Below the pieces are notes generated by a model. It worked only from the letters and a program-made list of their open reading frames with translations, was not told where the DNA came from and did not search any database. Below, in pieces: positions 1 through 11,937 of a stretch of DNA of 64,000 nt (the stretch's first letter is position 1; each line of letters starts with the position of its first letter). The DNA is from Sinonovacula constricta (taxonomy: Eukaryota > Mollusca > Bivalvia > Cardiida > Solecurtidae), in assembly GCA_007844125.1 (NCBI GenBank), contig CM017564.1, forward strand, positions 20,044,956 to 20,108,955, in the 5' to 3' direction. The position numbers were made by a program, and so were the translations under genes.

Positions 1-1395
1 ATCAAAGAGTCAAATGCAAAAACGAACTCTGGTAAAAGAACTGCAAACCTCACTTCAAAAGTACTTTACCTTATTCACACAAAGCACTTCAATAGTCCAT
101 ATAGTTCTGAAGTTTAACTAATATTAGCCTAACACAATTCTCGGGGAAGAATACTAAACAATACTTGTCACATCCGAGTTGTTGCGCGCTGTTTGACTGA
201 ATGTGTTTTCCTCATCTTGCTGTGAAGAAATGTTTATACATTGTTACATTCTTTCCCCGGACAGAAAGAGACAAAAATGGCAGCCGGAATGGAAGCGGAC
301 ATATTGTTTCATTTACGCGAGGTAAAAATCTTCCCGACGAGAAACATCCAAGCGTGCCGGAAACTCCTTCGAAATACCTCGGCTGTCAACGGCACGCTCT
401 ATATTAAAACGGGTATCGTAGAGATAACTTGTTTATTACCTAGCGAGTCTGCACACGCATGCTGTCACGTGGCTAATGAATATGCAAATGAGCCGTGTAC
501 ATTCGATGGAAGACCCGCTAATTACTCACAGATTTACTGTGACAATGCCTTCCATAGTCTTACAACAATGTAAATGAAGTCACGTGGAGCTATAAGTACA
601 TTTACCCGTAAACCAATCCATCAGGCCACCGAACACCCAACCGCCGCTGCGCCAAGAAAGACAAAGGCAAAACTTCACCCCAAGACAAAACCCCCTAATC
701 CACGATTCAAATTATTTCTTTTCTTCTTTTCTGTTTTCCCTGCTTCTTGTGAGACTAATTTCCCATTTCACAGGCTGCCAAGATTTATAGACATCCCCCA
801 ATTGTTCCTCCGACTATTGTTCACCCCTCTTAAAGTCTTAAGAATTACCGAAACATCAACTTTTCTTTAATCTCTTACGACATGAGAACCCGTATGCTCA
901 ACCCAACGGCTTCCTTTACAGAGGCTACCCATGCGAATAACCAACTTGTATTTTAGCACACATATTCATTTCATAATAATGGCCATCTCACATTCACCGC
1001 GAAATGAACCAAGGACTAAAGAGCTTAACTTGTTAACAAGTTTTACATTCAACTATGATTGAGAATTAGAGAGCAAATCTGGATTAAATCCAGAAGTCGC
1101 CCGTCTGGTTTCGATAGTGGCCACATAAAAGGAAATCTCTTGCCAATGCATAAAATGACAATACAAATCGTTTATATCTTTTTGGTACTCAAAGCTAAAT
1201 ACCTAACGCATATTTTACCATTCTGTTCTGCATTAGACATATTCCCATCCAGAAAAAAAGGCAATAAAATATGATTTTCTCTATCAAAACACGCGTCTCT
1301 GTTATAATAACGAGGGAAATAATTCATAGCGTAAGGACTCGAATAATCGGATAAAAACTGCCGCTACAACGTCAAGAGGTAAACTGATATCCCAG
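1..1395. other. upstream DNA, no gene recognised
   Basis: This is flanking DNA upstream of the RBM24/38-like gene. The longest open frame (241-573, 110 codons on +) has no motif I recognise, no flanking splice sites and no conserved look, so I treat it as a chance frame. The segment may hold distal regulatory DNA, but nothing specific can be supported. Confidence 0.5.
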
Positions 1396-1560
1396 GGAGC
1401 TTACTGTGGAGTGGGCGGAGCTTATTGCGACAAGGCGTGGTTAGCGTAGTAAGGATTGCGCACATTGAGCCGTGAGCTAATCAATATTCAAAAGGGGCGG
1501 GATTGTACGGAGAACAGTAGTTGATCGCACATCGGCTTGCATGTATACCCGTATTTTATT
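1396..1560 (+). promoter_or_regulatory. probable promoter of the RBM24/38-like gene, with GC boxes
   Basis: Two GC-box-type motifs stand out against the AT-rich background about 400-500 bases upstream of the start codon: GTGGGCGGAG at 1411-1420 and GGGGCGGG at 1494-1501. A related GGCGTGG lies at 1434-1440. No convincing TATA box sits at a fixed distance. Known: such motifs bind Sp/KLF factors at TATA-less promoters. Inferred: transcription starts somewhere in about 1500-1600 and the rest up to 1905 is 5' UTR. Only the motifs and their position support this; there is no transcript evidence. Confidence 0.4.
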
Positions 1561-1905
1561 AAGTTACTTATATTCAGTTAGCACCGCGTAGCTTGTCAGT
1601 ACGGATATCCAGCCAAACTTTCCTCGTTCCGTGTAGTAGACAAAACTTTAGGCTTTAAAGTCGTTTGATAAAGTCAGCGAGACATTAATTCAAGTTAATC
1701 GACTCTTTTAGTTGTAGTTTTTTGTGTGTGCGGAGATAAAATATCGGCTTTATTCAAATATCTCAACACAGCGGTGTAGGCATTCTACTTGAATTACAAT
1801 ACCTGTACACTTCATACGGCGTATTCATACACGGTGTGACCACACGAGTCTAAACGTAATATACAATAACGTCTGCTGAACACTTAGCGAAACAAGCAAA
1901 TAAAT
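1561..1905 (+). other. presumed 5' UTR of the RBM24/38-like gene
   Basis: Non-coding stretch between the GC-box region and the start codon. An in-frame stop (TAG at 1885-1887) lies 18 bases upstream of the ATG with no methionine codon between, which fixes the N-terminus at 1906 unless an upstream intron intervenes. The exact transcription start is unknown. Confidence 0.4.
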
Positions 1906-1984
1906 ATGGCTGTTCCAAGTATAACACAGAAGGATACGACATTCACAAAAATCTTTGTCGGGGGATTACCATATCACACCACAG
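1906..1984 (+). CDS. RBM24: RBM24/38-like exon 1 (start codon, RNP2)
   Basis: Seventy-nine bases encode residues 1-26 plus the first base of codon 27. The peptide runs from [15 protein letters not shown] through [11 protein letters not shown]. It contains RNP2 (KIFVGGL, residues 15-21), where F17 is expected to stack on RNA. The segment [19 protein letters not shown] is nearly identical to vertebrate RBM24/RBM38. The ATG has A at -3 and G at +4, and an in-frame TAG sits 18 bases upstream, so this start is well supported. The exon ends in ACAG followed by a GTAAGT donor at 1985. The split codon G|AT becomes Asp27 after joining to exon 2, as the family requires. Confidence 0.93.
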
Positions 1985-4900
1985 GTAAGTTAGAATGGAT
2001 TCACATTTTTCAGTTGTTATTTTTGTTTAAATTTGCACGTCTTGTATTTCTTACGTGTTCACCGTCCAGCGTTCGTTCATACATTTAATCTACGCATTGT
2101 ATTATAATGCATTGTATATGTGCTTACAGCTGACCTATTCAATGCAGGTCTAATAGAATGCAGTTATCGATGGTAGCGGTTATGTTAAAGTTACTTTTAA
2201 ATGACTTTTAAAACGACTTTACATCTCTTAAGACCGCCACTTCACGAATTTCAATTTTTAGTCGTTTTGCAAGTATACAGCCACACATAAATACATGCAA
2301 TGATTCTTTCAGTAGCATAAAATCGAAATATTTCTTCATTTACAGGCGAAAGCCTATAACTGGCACATGCTAAATGTCTTAAATAAGTAAATAATGAGTA
2401 AATAAGTCTCCTTGTTTTATAGTATCAATCAACGTGGAAAGCTGATACCACTTTAAGTTCTAAAGTTGTGGCCCTTAACGTAAGTAAGTTGAAGTATGTA
2501 ATATACCATTTTAGACTGAACAATTTAAGTTATACTGGACCGCTGACAGCTAATGCTTTAAAAACGTTAAAACTTACACTATGTTGTAAACCGCAGGTAA
2601 AATGATACCAAAGGTAAAATGATACCAACAGGTAAAATGATACCAATATAATCACATACAAAGTACAATAGACATGTGTAACATCCATCCTGTTACTTAC
2701 TAAGTTACTGAATCTTAATGTGCGTATGATTCTCTAACATATAACGCCATGAGCTCATCTTTAATATACAAACTATATGCGTTAAAATTACCGTCTTAGT
2801 CAAAATTTGACACCAGTCCAAAAAATTGTGAAAATAGTAAACATTAAAATGATTTTTTTTAGACATAGCGTTTTAAGTATTTTGTATCAGTTATTAGTTT
2901 TTTCACGAAATTTTTAATAGATATAATATTTAAGTCGAGGTAACGGATTTAAAAATAAGATATATTAATTTTGCTATTGTGTTAAATTTAGGATAGATAT
3001 AAGGGTTTGTAGACATAAAATGACGTCTAAAGGGGGATAACTCTACTTGTACGATCCTTTGGAACCTGTGTGTTTGTGTTTTATTGTGACTCTATGTAAT
3101 GTAAGCAATACTGGAGGCGTGAAAGTCTGTTGTAACCTTGTTAGTGTACATTGTTGGGATGATATTCCCTTGAAGACACTCATGTAGCTATAAACAAACG
3201 CCTGTCTACCGTTCCATCTGCTGTAATCTATCAAACTTCCCTCACCATGCTGCATTGGTAAATCACCGATCAAGAATACAAGCTTTTGCTTAACGCTTAG
3301 TGCTGAATATATAATACATATAACACGAGTAACTTAAGCTAGAAGTGTTGAGCCTGACTGGGAATTCCCATCTGGATCTACGCTTTTGTTAATAAAGCTG
3401 ATTTTGTTCTCGTATAGCAGGATTTGAATGATTGTGTGAAGCCTAGCCCTCACCAGAGCATGGCATCCCGCTGGTATACTTGTCTCTCGCTAGGAGATCA
3501 CTGAGGCTTGTATTTTCACCCTCTTCCAATCTGACAACAGTTTATCTTGTGTTAATATAAAAGTGGTAGTATACAAAATAGACATTACGGAGGCAGACCC
3601 CGGATGAACATCTGGGTAGAATCACCGACTGGTCAGTGGTCAGATTGCAAACCTATCATAATTATGTAAAATCAACGTTTTCTTCCTGTGTTCGAACCAC
3701 AAAGGGTACGGTCTGATGGGTTATTAGTTATGTCAACAACAACGATAAAATGTATTCCAGATTACAAACCACTTTAAATCATTTACCGAAAGACTTTTAT
3801 TACTAGTCTATTTTAAATACAAAGAAAACATTCTAATCAAAGGTCTCACGTAGGTATGGAATATAAACGCAAAACCCGAAGTTCAGTACATATCTTTTAA
3901 TACCCAGGGCTATTGCATGTACTAAATCTTGATGCAAAACACATTCTTGAAATATACCTCACTCAAATGTGAAAACCCAATCGCACCCATTATATGTGTA
4001 ACGTTTCACATAACGGTAGCTATAATGGTAAACCTACAGTGGGTATTTTTGGGCGTTGGAAGCAAACGTACACATACACACTGTGTACATAGCGAGGGGG
4101 AACTACTTTGTTTCAAAAGGAGAGAACGAGAATTGTAGACAAATACTTGAAAGCTACAACGAATGAGGAAATAACAATGACTAATTCACCCTCGTAGCCG
4201 AGTCTCTTCAAAGACATGTAACATAAATCGTAAACGTTTCTCTGTTACCCGACTAAGCTGACCCTTTTTATGCTATTGCTGTTAAAACATAAAACGCATA
4301 TCTCATTATAACTTAATCTTCCAACAATCTCATGAAAGTTTGCCTTGAATGTATTGCTTAACACTCGGTAGCAAATCGTCAAAACTTCTGACCAAAATAT
4401 TCTCCGGACAGCTTGTGGCGCAGGACCTACACTTTCTGTAAAAACATTGTGAAGTTGTACTTAGAAGGTACAGTGTTAACCCCTTGCTTGCCAAGCGATG
4501 GCGGATGATAAGCGAGGAAAACAAACCACGCAAATACTTCACAGGAACCACTCTTTCTTACTTTATGTACTTTTACAAACACTGCTTGACTGGGTGTTTG
4601 GAACATTTAACATATTGTAGGAAACAAGACGTGAATGCTCAAGATGGAAGTCTAGACTTGTGAGTGTCGAAAGTCTTCAGACTTACCGGTAGGTGACACC
4701 GGTTTCGTCGTCCGAGTGGAATATTAACTTCTAAATATAGTCCGAAGGTCGTATTCAGTCTACCAAAAAGATTACGGCTGTCTTTATAGAAGTGCATTGA
4801 TTTAAGAGTATTCACAATTTATCTGGTTGTAATTTAAAGATTTAATACACGAAGCCACGTTTAAGTTTTTAGAAACCCATTTAGGTATTGCATAGCAAAC

Positions 4901-6695
4901 TTTTGTTTTTCTGTCTATGTATAACAGAACAATCTAAGATTCCGCAACAAATGTCTGCAATTGTTTTTGTTTCAACCGAATGTTGTCATGTATGACTTAT
5001 CATACCTCAGATATATAACAAATATACATTCTTAAACTATACAATATAAGTTAGCTATCTCATTTAAGATGACGATATTTGGTGGATATGAACAAATATT
5101 TCTTTATCTTTTAGAGTTAATTTTCAATATTCGCAGAATTAGTCCCCACCCCACCGTTATTCTCCATGGCGTGACACAACAAGAAGTAAAACCCGTGACA
5201 GATTATCATATATCCCCCATTATATGTTATTTTGGCTTAACAGCTTTACTTCCCGACCTCGCTAAGACTTATCTCTGAATCAAGCGCAGTCTTGCTTGAG
5301 ATTTATTGTTAAGCTTGCTTAGGTTGAAAATGATTAACTTAAATCCACGTGACACATTCTTCCCCTTTAAGAAGTAAACACACAAATGCACGCATGAAAC
5401 ATTTACGCCATGGAAACCCGATAAATCAGGACATGAACAGATCACTGGTCCGCCCAAATTCGTTAAAATAATAACATTATATCACGAAATAGAACGGCTA
5501 GAAAACTATATATGTCCTTATCTTGCAATATTATGCTAATAACACAATCTAACAATAAACATAATACATCTTCAGGAAAAGTTTCATTGACATATTGCTA
5601 GAGACTTAGCGGCCAGTTGTACAGACCTGGATCAGTCAGATCCCACCTCAGGTTGACTTATTGGGAACTACTTTTCCTAGGAACTACTATTCCTACTTTT
5701 CATTTCGTATATTACGGGCTAAGACTTTAAAAAACCACAGCCCCAAATTGACCACATTACGCTCTTAAGCAAACAGTTGACCGTTAGTTTTGCTTCAATT
5801 TCTCTCGATGAAAAGAAATCCGCCGGTTTAACTCTCTTAACAATCCTGCGTGTGCCAATATTGTTCTAATCGCCCTTTCAATTATCTTAAACACACTGTA
5901 GTCAGCCGTGGTGAACCGTGTTATTGCATTTTATTGCCTGGTTTGAAGCGAGCGCCGATTTCTGAGTCAGGGGAAAGATCTCGCCCCTTGCCATTTATAA
6001 AATGAGCTTTTGTCAACATATGGTAAAGCTTTGAAGGGCGTCGTCATCGTCATTGCTGTTGTGTGCTGGATATTTGTCTGTCAAGGTTTTGAGTTGTTTT
6101 AAAATCGATAATGGCATGAATTGCAGCACTTGCTATAAATAAGTTAGTTACTGTTGTATAAGTAAACGAACAGACCCTTAAAACACGTTTATAATTAAAT
6201 GACTGTTTTAGAACAAGATGTAGTAGATGGAGCAAAGCAGTTGTTGTTGTAAGTGTAGAAGATGTACATTATTTACTTTTAGAAAAAGTAGCAATGGTCA
6301 ATATTGACATAGTTAAATCCCCATCAAGATCATCCTGACAGCTACAAAGCTTCTGGATATCCAGTCTCTGAGGTCGTCAATTTTAATTTACCTTGCTACA
6401 AAACATATACACATATTGTAATGCGCACGAAACCCTACACCAGTGTTCTGCATAAAGCAGCAGTCGATCCTGTATCGAACATAAAGCCGCTTAATTTATT
6501 TAGTCAAAAACACATTAGCAGCTAGCTTTAAGTACTGAACGAAATCGGATACCATCAAAACAACAACTTCTCACAAATACGGAGGAGCACTATGGTATAT
6601 TTAGGTGCACTTGTTTATTTACGTTCATGTAATTAAATAAATGTTTATTGAGACAGGTTTGATAAACAATGTTTTTTTTCCTGTTCTGTTTTCAG
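1985..6695 (+). other. intron 1 (4.7 kb)
   Basis: Bounded by GTAAGT at 1985 and by TTCTGTTTTCAG ending at 6695 after a strong pyrimidine tract. Within it I see only a small triple repeat near 2.6 kb and scattered chance open frames on both strands. Two imperfect copies of a GGAACTACT-type motif stand side by side near 5667-5700. No RNA gene or transposon coding sequence was recognised. Confidence 0.85.
2596..2645. repeat. three copies of a 15-bp motif
   Basis: GGTAAAATGATACCA occurs at 2596-2610, 2613-2627 and 2631-2645, separated by 2-3 bases. Each copy is a short imperfect palindrome (GGTA...TACC). It is probably a young micro-expansion. Confidence 0.85.
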
Positions 6696-6793
6696 ATAAA
6701 TCACTCCGAGAGTTTTTTGACAAATTCGGGGACATTGAAGAAGCTGTGGTCATAACAGACAGGCAGACAGGGAAGAGCAGAGGATATGGATTT
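6696..6793 (+). CDS. RBM24: RBM24/38-like exon 2 (RRM core, most of RNP1)
   Basis: Ninety-eight bases encode residues 27 (last two bases) to 59: [18 protein letters not shown], then [15 protein letters not shown]. It covers the first helix, the second strand and most of RNP1 (KSRGYGF-V, residues 53-60). Y57 and F59 are the usual RNA-stacking aromatics. The stretch from IEEAVV to GYGF matches vertebrate RBM24/38 residue for residue as far as I can recall. The acceptor is TTTTCAG at 6689-6695 and the donor is GTAAGT at 6794. The exon enters in phase 1 and leaves in phase 0. An ATG at 6641 lies in frame upstream inside the intron, but nothing suggests it is used. Confidence 0.95.
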
Positions 6794-6907
6794 GTAAGTG
6801 TCTCATTACGATCAAAATATAATTCTTAATAAGTATAAATTATTCTTTGATGATTTGATAATTCGCTCGTGATTTGAATTAAATTATGACGCCATACAGT
6901 AATCTTA

Positions 6908-6968
6908 TGACGTCACCATCGAGCGAATGAAGAAATATCAGCGTATTGTGTGAGTATGCGTGACGTCA
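6908..6968. promoter_or_regulatory. pair of full CRE palindromes
   Basis: TGACGTCA occurs at 6908-6915 and again at 6961-6968, about 115 and 168 bases past the exon 2 donor. TGACGCCA (6887-6894) and an ACGTCA half-site near 6975 flank them. Known: this octamer binds CREB/ATF bZIP dimers. Function here is inferred only. Confidence 0.35.
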
Positions 6969-9900
6969 TCGTATACGTCATCAACGAAAAGTGTCAGCGT
7001 ACATCGTTGGATATGGAGAAAAGTGCAAGTGCGGCTGGCCATACGTTGGTCAGCTTGTTCATTTGTGTTTGTTTTAATACGCCATGTATTAAGTTGTTCG
7101 TTTAGAAAAAAGGTTGGCAGAGTATAATTTAAGAGGGGATAGTTGGGGGGTTTCGAAGCAGGTATTTGTTGGTCACGTTGTGGATCTTATACATAAAAAA
7201 TGGTTGTCCACCTTTATTATGATAAAATATGGATTAATATACCTACAACGTCGTAAGTACTGTTTGCAGTGTCGAAATGAAGTTCTCTGTGTTTGGAGTC
7301 TGGCGTATGTAGATATCTTTTAGTGGTTTCTTTCTTTTCAAAGAGAGTTCTGTCTGGTATAGACTGCATGACATCTTTGTTTGATTTCCTTGGTGTTTGC
7401 CGTCACTTTTTGCGCCACTTTCTTTGGTTGTGTGACATATATATATACATATCCCCTGTACCCCAATTTTTCTTCTTCGTGTGTTTTTTTGAGTGTGCGT
7501 GTGTGTATATTTATATATTTAGAGAGTGTTCTTTTTCGTGTTTTTGTATTTAAATCAGTTTTTGCATACATATGTATCACGGCATATTGAGCTGATCATT
7601 TCCTGTAAAGGTTAAGATCTATAACTTTTCACGGAAAATAGTCTTTTCGAATAAAAAAATTGACAACTATGCAGTAACCATCGACGGAGTGGGTTCTTGT
7701 GCCCAACGTTGATGAGTGTTTCAATGCAAACTAATGAATAACAAAACAAATGAATTTTCGGTAAACTTACCACTTTAAACCCATCACGAACTCCCCTCCG
7801 CTACAAACTACGACTTATGTACCCCTTTAAGTTTAAACAATCAAACAGCAAAATCTTGCACATTTTCTTCCACAAACGATCATAGAGCCTTTGACATAAT
7901 GATACTTCATTACTATACTCAGAATTGTTTTTTGATCCACCTTTCTTGTTTTATTCTCGTCTTGAACGAAACTCATCTGTTTCATTTTGAACAGAAAATA
8001 AAAAAACGTAAATATTTTGATAAACGTAGCCTAGTTTTCATCACACTATCCAAATATTACCGTATCGCCAGTAGATCGCTATTTTCGACAACGGCAATAC
8101 TGATAGCGCAACAGCGGTGTAAAATCAGGGAAGACTTCCTCCGAACATGAGCTCTAGACTATAATTAAACTCTATCATGAAACCTCCTGGGTTGGAAAAG
8201 CTGCATTTTGCTTCTGCCGCTGGTAAACTAACTCACCGCAATCAAGAGCATCTACTCTTTACTCTTTTTTTTGTGCCAGACTCGCACTTCATCTTTCTTA
8301 ATGCTCTAGAAGATTCATCTTTTTAGATATGCCATGCACTTCAATGCCATTCATCAAAAATTGAAATGTGTTAAAAACAAAACAAGATTCAGCCTTAATA
8401 GCCTTGATAATTTCGCACCAAGTAACAGAAACTGAAATGTCTATTTATTAAGATATTTAACAGAAAACTGTTCCTGCAGAGCGTATCGAGTTGTTGAAAG
8501 CATGATCGCTTGCACGCGTTGAATTAAATTATGCGCCTATTAGAGTTTTGAAGCGCATTAATTGGTATTTAATTGATTGAGCATGAGAAGTAATGCATAC
8601 AGGCGTCTTACTTCTTGTATATTTACCTCTTTTGAATGCATTCTCAGTAGAAAACTCTGTTTTCCAGAAAATTGGTACATTTAGTTTGGGCAGTAGACAG
8701 ACAACAATTTTAACTGTTACGAATTATTGCCAAGATATATCTTCAAACAATCAAACCAGATGCATTGAGAAGTTTCACTAATTAGCCGTGAACACGTGCC
8801 GTTTGAACCATTAATGATAGACAGAAGTTGCATGGGCGATGTAAGGGGGTAAATGTGGCGTATACATGTTTGGTACCTGCTGGCTTCTATAGCATCCTGC
8901 TGCTTTGATGGTCATTGCTAATGTTGCCAATCTTCCTTTGTTTCTCTTATACACTTTCCGGAGTCCACTCATCGGTTTCTCTGTAAAGACAACTCATGGC
9001 GAGAAGCTTTCGTTTGTGTTTAACATATCATTTTCTTTAGTGTTACTTGCTAAAAGAAAACAACAAACAACAACAAAGCTACATGCTTTAATATAAGAAG
9101 GGCGATTTCTTATAGCTTTGTCTATTGAAGATATAGTAAACTTGTTCCTAGAGTGTTTCTTCCTGCCGAGCATAATGGCTTTTCTTTTTAATAATTGGCT
9201 CACGAAGTCCATAACATAAACAACACTAGCTCTTTTACATAGGTAACGAAATTGATTGAAACACATTTTATAAAACCATTTTCCCTAATTACTTATAAAA
9301 AATATTTTTGAGAAATTGGTTAAGGTATGTGTACTTTTATAAGCTTTGGCGTTTATTGTTTAAGGTCAGACTGTCTTAGCCGCTGTGTTATTTTGTTGAC
9401 TTTGGCAATTAAGCTATAAATTATACAAATAATAGCAATACCACCTGGCCAACTCTGGGTTCATCTCGGCTTTTACTTTTTCACTAGATAAATTTATTCT
9501 TTAATTCTCTTATTTGTAAACAATTTAAATTTCATAAGACTTTTTTTGTCCCTCGCCAAAACCACAGAACCAAGCACAAGAGCATAATATAAAGGGTACT
9601 TTGAGACCAAAGCATCTTTGGACAGCCATGATAGTCAAGTTCATCGCGGTGTGCTGCTCATTTTATTGACGGCTAGTTTACTTTGGTGGAGAGAGCGTCA
9701 TTCACAGGCGTCTATTGTTAACGGGTAAAATGGTTCAATGGGATTTTTAACAGAACAGGGCCGCGTTTAGAAATGTTAAATAGCAGTGCGATAAAATAAA
9801 TTAAAACTCAAAAGGCTCCGTTAGGTTCATGTATATAGACAACCTCGCTGCGATGAATAGGCGAAATGAAAGGACCGTTTTGTTGATGTTGATAAATCCA

Positions 9901-10334
9901 CGACGTAGAAGGGACATACACATTCTCTTTTATATTGTTATTGCCATGCCCGGTTGCATAATAATAATAATAATTTGAAATTTAGCTATTGAAATCGTTT
10001 TTCCCCCATGCAATTATTGTGTGTAAATAATACCTGGTTATTTGTTAAAATGGTTGGTAAGTAAAGGGGTATTTATCATATTAATAGAAAATTAGAAATG
10101 GTACGAAAGTAAGGGTAAACAACTTTTGAGAACACCCGCTGAATGCTGCTATATGAAGGACTGGGTACATTTCGGTGCAGGCAACTCAAATAAAGGATTT
10201 AAATAAAACCTCACAGGACACGCCCTGAGTATACTTGCTAGTACTCCAAGCGATGTCATCAAGCGCACTTTCTTTTGAAAATTAGAAAAAAAATCGCCCC
10301 TCATACACACATATTACACCAAAACTCTCGTTTA

Positions 10335-10379
10335 AATGTCGTAAAACTCGTAAAAAGTCAATTCAGCTTTTACGACATT
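10335..10379. repeat. 12-bp perfect inverted repeat (hairpin)
   Basis: AATGTCGTAAAA at 10335-10346 is the exact reverse complement of TTTTACGACATT at 10368-10379, with a 21-base loop. The stem is too short for a typical animal microRNA precursor. It could be a remnant of a small inverted-repeat transposon. Confidence 0.6.
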
Positions 10380-11091
10380 CGTCTATTGTAGTCGAGGATT
10401 TTATGCGGTCAATTGAAAAACAGAATTCGTGAAATTTCCAAAATGAAATACAATTTTAGTGCTTATTTCGCCACCCTGCTAACAAAAAGAATCCAAACTG
10501 GTATCCGCTGCAAGAAGATCACGTGATAATACGGGTGAAGATTTTTTTGAAATAAGTGTCAGCGGCAAATCGTATGTCTCAATTACAAGGGCTTAGCACA
10601 CGAATGTGAAAGCAACGGCGTTGAAAGTTACCCCTGACTAAAATAATGCTTATGTAGTAAATATCTTGAAGTAGCCGTCTTTGTACACCGTTTACTCTTG
10701 ATCGACGTGGTGTAACCTGAGTTAATGGAACACATTGGAGAAAGTTTTCTTTATTACAGAATATGACACATTGAGTTCTCTGTATGTTGATTGACCTTTT
10801 GGAAAGTTAAGTTATGTTGTTAACACTAGACATGTAAGTAGCTCTTGTAACCCAAACTTCAACCCTTTAATGAGAGAAAAACTACAACACCAAGGCCTTA
10901 ATCTTAAGTTCTGTACGAATAAAGGGATGAACTTGGTTATTTTGATGCTTGCCTACTGAGAAGCAGACTGACTTTGATCGGTAACGATACCATAACACGC
11001 CATACAATAGACATAGGTAAGAAAAGTAAGGAAAGAGAAAATGACTTAACATCATGTATTGTAAAAATGTCTTTGACCTGCAGTCGTTATG

Positions 11092-11937
11092 AACATTATA
11101 AACAAAGATATACCGGTAGGGACTTCCCTCTATGTCAGTAAATTATAAACAAAGATATACCGGTAGGGACTTCCCTCTATGTCAGTAAATTATAAACAAA
11201 GATATACCGGTAGGGACTTCCCTCTATGTCAGAACATTATAAACAAGGATATACCGGTAGGGACTTCCCTCTATGTCAGAACATTATAAACAAGGATATA
11301 CCGGTAGGGACTTCCCTCTATGTCAGTAAATTATAAACAAGGATATACCGGTAGGGACTTCCCTCTATGTCAGTAAATTATAAACAAAGATATACCGGTA
11401 GGGACTTCCCTCTATGTCAGAACATTATAAACAAGGATATACCGGTAGGGACTTCCCTCTATGTCAGAACATTATAAACAAGGATATACCGGTAGGGACT
11501 TCCCTCTATGTCAGTAAATTATAAACAAGGATATACCGGTAGGGACTTCCCTCTATGTCAGTAAATTATAAACAAGGATATACCGGTAGGGACTTCCCTC
11601 TATGTCAGTAAATTATAAACAAGGATATACCGGTAGGGACTCCACTGTCTGTCAGAACATTATAAACAAGGATATACCGGTAGGGACTCCCCTCTCTGTC
11701 AGAACATTATAAACAAGGTTATACCGGTAGGAACTCCCCTCTCTGTCAGAACATTATAAACAAGGATATACCGGTAGGGACTCCCCTCTCTGTCAGAACA
11801 TTATAAACAAGGATATACCGGTAGGGACTTCCCTCTATGTCAGAACATTATAAACAAGGATATACCGGTAGGGACTTCCCTCTATGTCAGAACATTATAA
11901 ACAAGGATATACCGGTAGGGACTCCCCTCTCTGTCAG
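11092..11937. repeat. 47-bp minisatellite, 18 copies, with a kappaB-like core
   Basis: Eighteen head-to-tail units of 47 bp fill 846 bases exactly. Each unit runs from ACATTATAAACAAGGATATA through the palindrome TACCGGTA to GGGACTTCCC and CTCTATGTCAG. Unit starts differ (AACATT or TAAATT), the ATAAACAA(A/G)G position varies, and units 12-15 and 18 share a CTCTCTG variant end, so variants spread as blocks. The core is GGGACTTCCC in 13 units and GGGACTCCCC in three. Units 12 and 14 are altered. Forty-seven is not a multiple of three and the array is not coding. Confidence 0.97.

Larger units (their letters stand above)
6794..11091 (+). other. intron 2, first part: mostly unannotated, CRE-like sites near the donor
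   Basis: Start of a 35.7-kb intron. Two full TGACGTCA palindromes lie at 6908-6915 and 6961-6968. An inverted pair CGCTCG/CGAGCG brackets the first. Around 7430-7530 the DNA is TA- and TG-rich. A perfect 12-bp inverted repeat lies at 10335-10379. All open frames appear accidental and no gene was recognised. Confidence 0.7.

Noticed and set aside
241..573. 110-codon open frame upstream of the gene
   Set aside because: No recognised family, overlaps another frame, and no promoter or splice signals were clearly attached.
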